Below are positions 23,081 to 23,382 of a DNA stretch of 23,382 nt, piece by piece. The notes beneath the pieces are model-generated. The model ran no database searches. It had not been told where the DNA came from and worked only from the letters and a program-made list of their open reading frames with translations. Made by a program: the position numbers and the translations under genes. Source of the DNA: Clostridiales bacterium (lineage in GTDB: Bacteria; Bacillota; Clostridia; Monoglobales; Monoglobaceae); contig JAHZIG010000035.1 in the NCBI GenBank assembly GCA_019419865.1, positions 1 through 23,382 of the forward strand, in the 5' to 3' direction. How positions within the stretch are numbered: position 1 is the stretch's first letter; each line of letters opens with the position of its first letter.

Positions 23081-23239
23081 AGAGATTAGGAGGTGAAACC
23101 TCTTCTGTAACGTAAAAACGGCGGCTGTAACGTAATAGGAAAACATAGTATTCAAATTCCGCCGACTTAAGCGTTCGGCGTTACAGCGGCAAGTTTCCGC
23201 TCCTAATTCCTAATTACTAATCTCTAATCTCTACGTTCG
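23053..23239. repeat. Palindrome-ended repeat, copy B
   Basis: Same element as copy A, with the conserved core at 23132-23206 and a second CTGTAACGTAA at 23124-23134. The left end begins GAACATAG and the right end finishes CTACGTTCG. Joined head to tail with copy C. Confidence 0.85.
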
Positions 23240-23382
23240 TAGGAGTTAGGAATTAGGGGGTAGGGAGTAGGCGCCTAATACGTTTCTGTAACGTAAAAAC
23301 GGCTTCTGTGACCGCATAGGAAAACAAAGTATTCAAATTCCGCCGACTTAAGCGTTCGGCGTTACAGCGGCAAGTTTCCGCT
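23237..23382. repeat. Palindrome-ended repeat, copy C (cut by window edge)
   Basis: Starts CGTAGGAGTTAGG and keeps the TTCTGTAACGTAAAAACGG and GTATTCAAATTCCGCC blocks with one change (ACAAAG for ACATAG). It begins 181 bases after copy B, measured at the core. The right end lies outside the window, so more copies may follow. Confidence 0.82.

Noticed and set aside
22345..23382. CRISPR array
   Set aside because: The repeats are about 185 bp, palindrome-ended, only three in number, and not separated by regular unique spacers. No cas gene is nearby.

Overview
The window looks like chromosomal DNA of a spore-forming, Gram-positive anaerobe of the class Clostridia, probably an uncultured gut-type lineage. 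The support is an alpha/beta-type small acid-soluble spore protein, a DUF1540 protein, strong GGAGG ribosome binding sites, TTGACA/TATAAT promoters, and a very large secreted multidomain protein with a Pro/Thr/Ala linker. Genus cannot be read from the sequence. Most genes lie on the minus strand.

Layout. 1-2300: partial membrane protein, tRNA-Gly(GCC) with its own promoter and terminator, and a CDF-type metal exporter with a manganese-like site. 2700-4100: MATE exporter with a long leader. 4500-5780: small cluster of unknown membrane-anchored proteins headed by an apparently frameshifted small ORF. 5975-11000: housekeeping genes (metallophosphoesterase, DUF1540, threonine synthase, small P-loop protein, glucose-6-phosphate isomerase). 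11025-13180: sparse region with the SASP gene, a 51-aa ORF and a Cys-rich 70-aa protein.

13185-20370 is the most coherent system. An AraC-family regulator is divergent from a two-gene operon: a cytoplasmic SGNH esterase that overlaps by ATGA a 1853-residue secreted protein. The secreted protein has a discoidin-like domain, an intact sialate-O-acetylesterase-type domain, an SGNH-fold domain whose catalytic Ser and His are both replaced, carbohydrate-binding-like modules and a surface-type C terminus. Two 15-bp direct repeats exactly 21 bp apart lie between the divergent promoters and are a likely AraC operator. The module probably binds and deacetylates an acetylated glycan outside the cell, and then its oligosaccharides inside.

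20499-22201: four-gene operon of small secreted or membrane proteins, including a 50-aa membrane protein that seems to begin at CTG inside the previous stop codon. 22345-23382: gene-free repeat region. It holds three copies of a roughly 185-bp palindrome-ended element, and between the first two a segment of about 500 bp rich in ACTCCCCAT nonamers with an extreme AT tract. This region has no protein-coding explanation.
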